The notes beneath the pieces were generated by a model. It saw only the letters and a list, made by a program, of their open reading frames with translations, searched no databases and was not told where the DNA came from. Below are positions 62,758-64,000 of a DNA stretch of 64,000 nt, piece after piece; within the stretch, counting starts at the first letter, position 1; each line of letters begins with the position of its first letter. Both the position numbers and the translations under genes were made by a program. The stretch comes from Galaxea fascicularis (taxonomy: Eukaryota > Cnidaria > Anthozoa > Scleractinia > Euphylliidae), in NCBI GenBank assembly GCA_948470475.1, contig OX419343.1:6566633-6630632 (forward strand), written 5' to 3'.

Positions 62758-63260
62758 TTCTAATTTTAAACCACAAGGCAGCATACTCGGACCATTGCTG
62801 TTCAACATCTTTGTGAACGATCTAGTGTATACGATTGAAAATTCTAAAATGTTAAATTATGCAGACGATACTAAGATTTATCTATCACACAGCGCCAACC
62901 CCAAATTGTAGAAGGAGGAATTAATCGGGACTTAGAAAGTGCAAGGCTATGGTTCAAAGAAAACGGCATGATGCCCAACCCTAAAAAATATCAGGCAATA
63001 GTTTTGGGCAGCAAAGGTTGTGATATTAACTTTCAATGTGCTAACGAAACGATACCTACGTCAAATGAGATTAACTTACAAGGAGTAATGTTGGATAGCA
63101 AGCTCAAATTTGATGCACATGTCGCGTCCGTGTGTCGTAAAGTAGGCGGGGGGGGGGGGGGGGCAGGTAAATGCGCTGAATAGGTTACAAAACATTCTTC
63201 CGTGTAAAATTAAGGAATCACTGTATCGAACGTTTGTTCTGCCTCATTTTTATTTTTGTA
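62758..63260 (+). pseudogene. Second LINE reverse transcriptase fragment
   Basis: Encodes the RT motif PQGSILGPLLFNIFVNDL and YADDTKIYLS, a stop at 62909, then after a frame change ARLWFKENGMMPNPKKYQA and the thumb-like LQGVMLDSKLKFDAHV. It breaks in a poly-G run at 63149-63162. Different subfamily sequence from the fragment at 62051. Confidence 0.8.
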
Positions 63261-64000
63261 GTCAGGTATGCATCATTGGGTTCGAGAAACACAAAGAAAA
63301 TAGAAAAAGTAAATGAGCATGCACTAAGATATGTTTACAAAGATAAAACATCAGCTTATCATCATCGCCAGAAATCGCGGACATTTCGAGCCCGCTAACA
63401 ACTACTAGCGGTATACTGTATAACGCAAAGGAATAAAGACAGATAAAGACATCCAATATGGCAGCAAACGCTGAAACGAGTGGGAAAGACGCTGTTTCAT
63501 ACGATATATTGCACAATCTAAGCTCTGTAGATATTTTATTTGGTGCAAAGCAATTCTCGACAATGTCCGACATTTTTTTGGTTTAAATATTAGTGTGATA
63601 GCCTTTATAAATTAAGCTGTGTTCGATTTTCGCGCGTATTTACTTCCATTCAAACCAAATCTAGGGTTGCTAGGGGACTGTAACCCAGTTTATATCCCAT
63701 GAAACACCAGTGTTGATCAACAAAGAAAATGGCGGCTCGTGCAGGGGAAGCTTCGAGTTTGTAGCTTTCATTCATACATAAATATGGCGTCCGCTTGCTG
63801 TGCTACAGACGAAAAATGAGAAGATAAGGACGTCCTTGGAAGTATTTTGCCGTGGGCAATTCATGCATTTTTCGGCAGAATTAGATCGTTTATACATCGC
63901 AGAAGTTATATCGAGTCGTGATGATTTACATTGTGAAAGGGTTTGCTTGCCAGTGGACGAGTTTGTGGCATGACTTCGCTACGATTTTAAAGCAATGTAT
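63261..64000. other. Right edge, partial TIR-family sequence
   Basis: 63368-63400 (GCCAGAAATCGCGGACATTT, GAGCCCGC) matches the end of the 31755-32734 element, and ACAATGTCCGACATTTTTTT near 63559 may be its partner end, giving a roughly 200-bp short derivative. Beyond it I recognise nothing. Confidence 0.45.

Overview
This is a window of animal genomic DNA, most likely from a stony coral or a close cnidarian relative. It is AT-rich, with small symmetric exons in TE-packed introns. Its genes and repeats (D8C/EGF proteins, Penelope-like, Ty3/gypsy and tyrosine-recombinase retroelements, tRNA-derived SINEs, many short TIR elements) match what I know of anthozoan genomes. The species call is an inference; nothing here identifies a species.

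Layout. (1) About 1.0-4.1 kb, minus strand: a two-exon two-pore-domain (K2P) potassium channel, 314 codons. (2) 4.1-10.5 kb: no recognisable gene, one short TIR element. (3) 10.5-47.8 kb, plus strand: one very large modular gene. A probable signal-peptide exon and 20-bp micro-exon lead into 7 D8C (uromodulin/GP2-type) exons, 26 intact EGF exons, 2 decayed EGF exons and a two-exon C-terminal cysteine domain. Nearly every exon is one domain with phase-1 introns at both ends, so exons can be duplicated or skipped without shifting the frame. Its first half is built as D8C-EGF-EGF units, two of which form an almost identical 1523-bp tandem duplication. Its second half is an EGF run containing a repeated B-A pair of EGF subtypes. 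(4) 49.8-55.9 kb, plus strand: a five-exon glutamate-carboxypeptidase-II-like M28B membrane peptidase. (5) 60.1-61.7 kb: a broken NHL beta-propeller gene. (6) 62.0-64.0 kb: LINE and SINE fragments and a partial TIR element.

Mobile DNA is concentrated in the introns of the D8C/EGF gene: a complete antisense Ty3/gypsy element (24774-30211, identical LTRs, ACAGG target duplication) carrying a nested 542-bp solo LTR with its own CTTGC duplication; a TIR element with three regularly spaced TGACGTCA pairs (22282-23272); a foldback-type element (31755-32734); a 5'-truncated DIRS/Ngaro-like element (about 35046-36750); and a Penelope-like fragment arranged as a 479-bp-arm palindrome (42362-43445). 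Introns not listed separately hold nothing I recognise.

How the genes relate: I see no operon-like or functional link among the channel, the secreted D8C/EGF protein and the peptidase. The notable biology is the D8C/EGF locus, where domain exons have been duplicated and are decaying amid recent transposon insertions. All exon boundaries were placed by eye from splice consensus and family resemblance, without transcript data.
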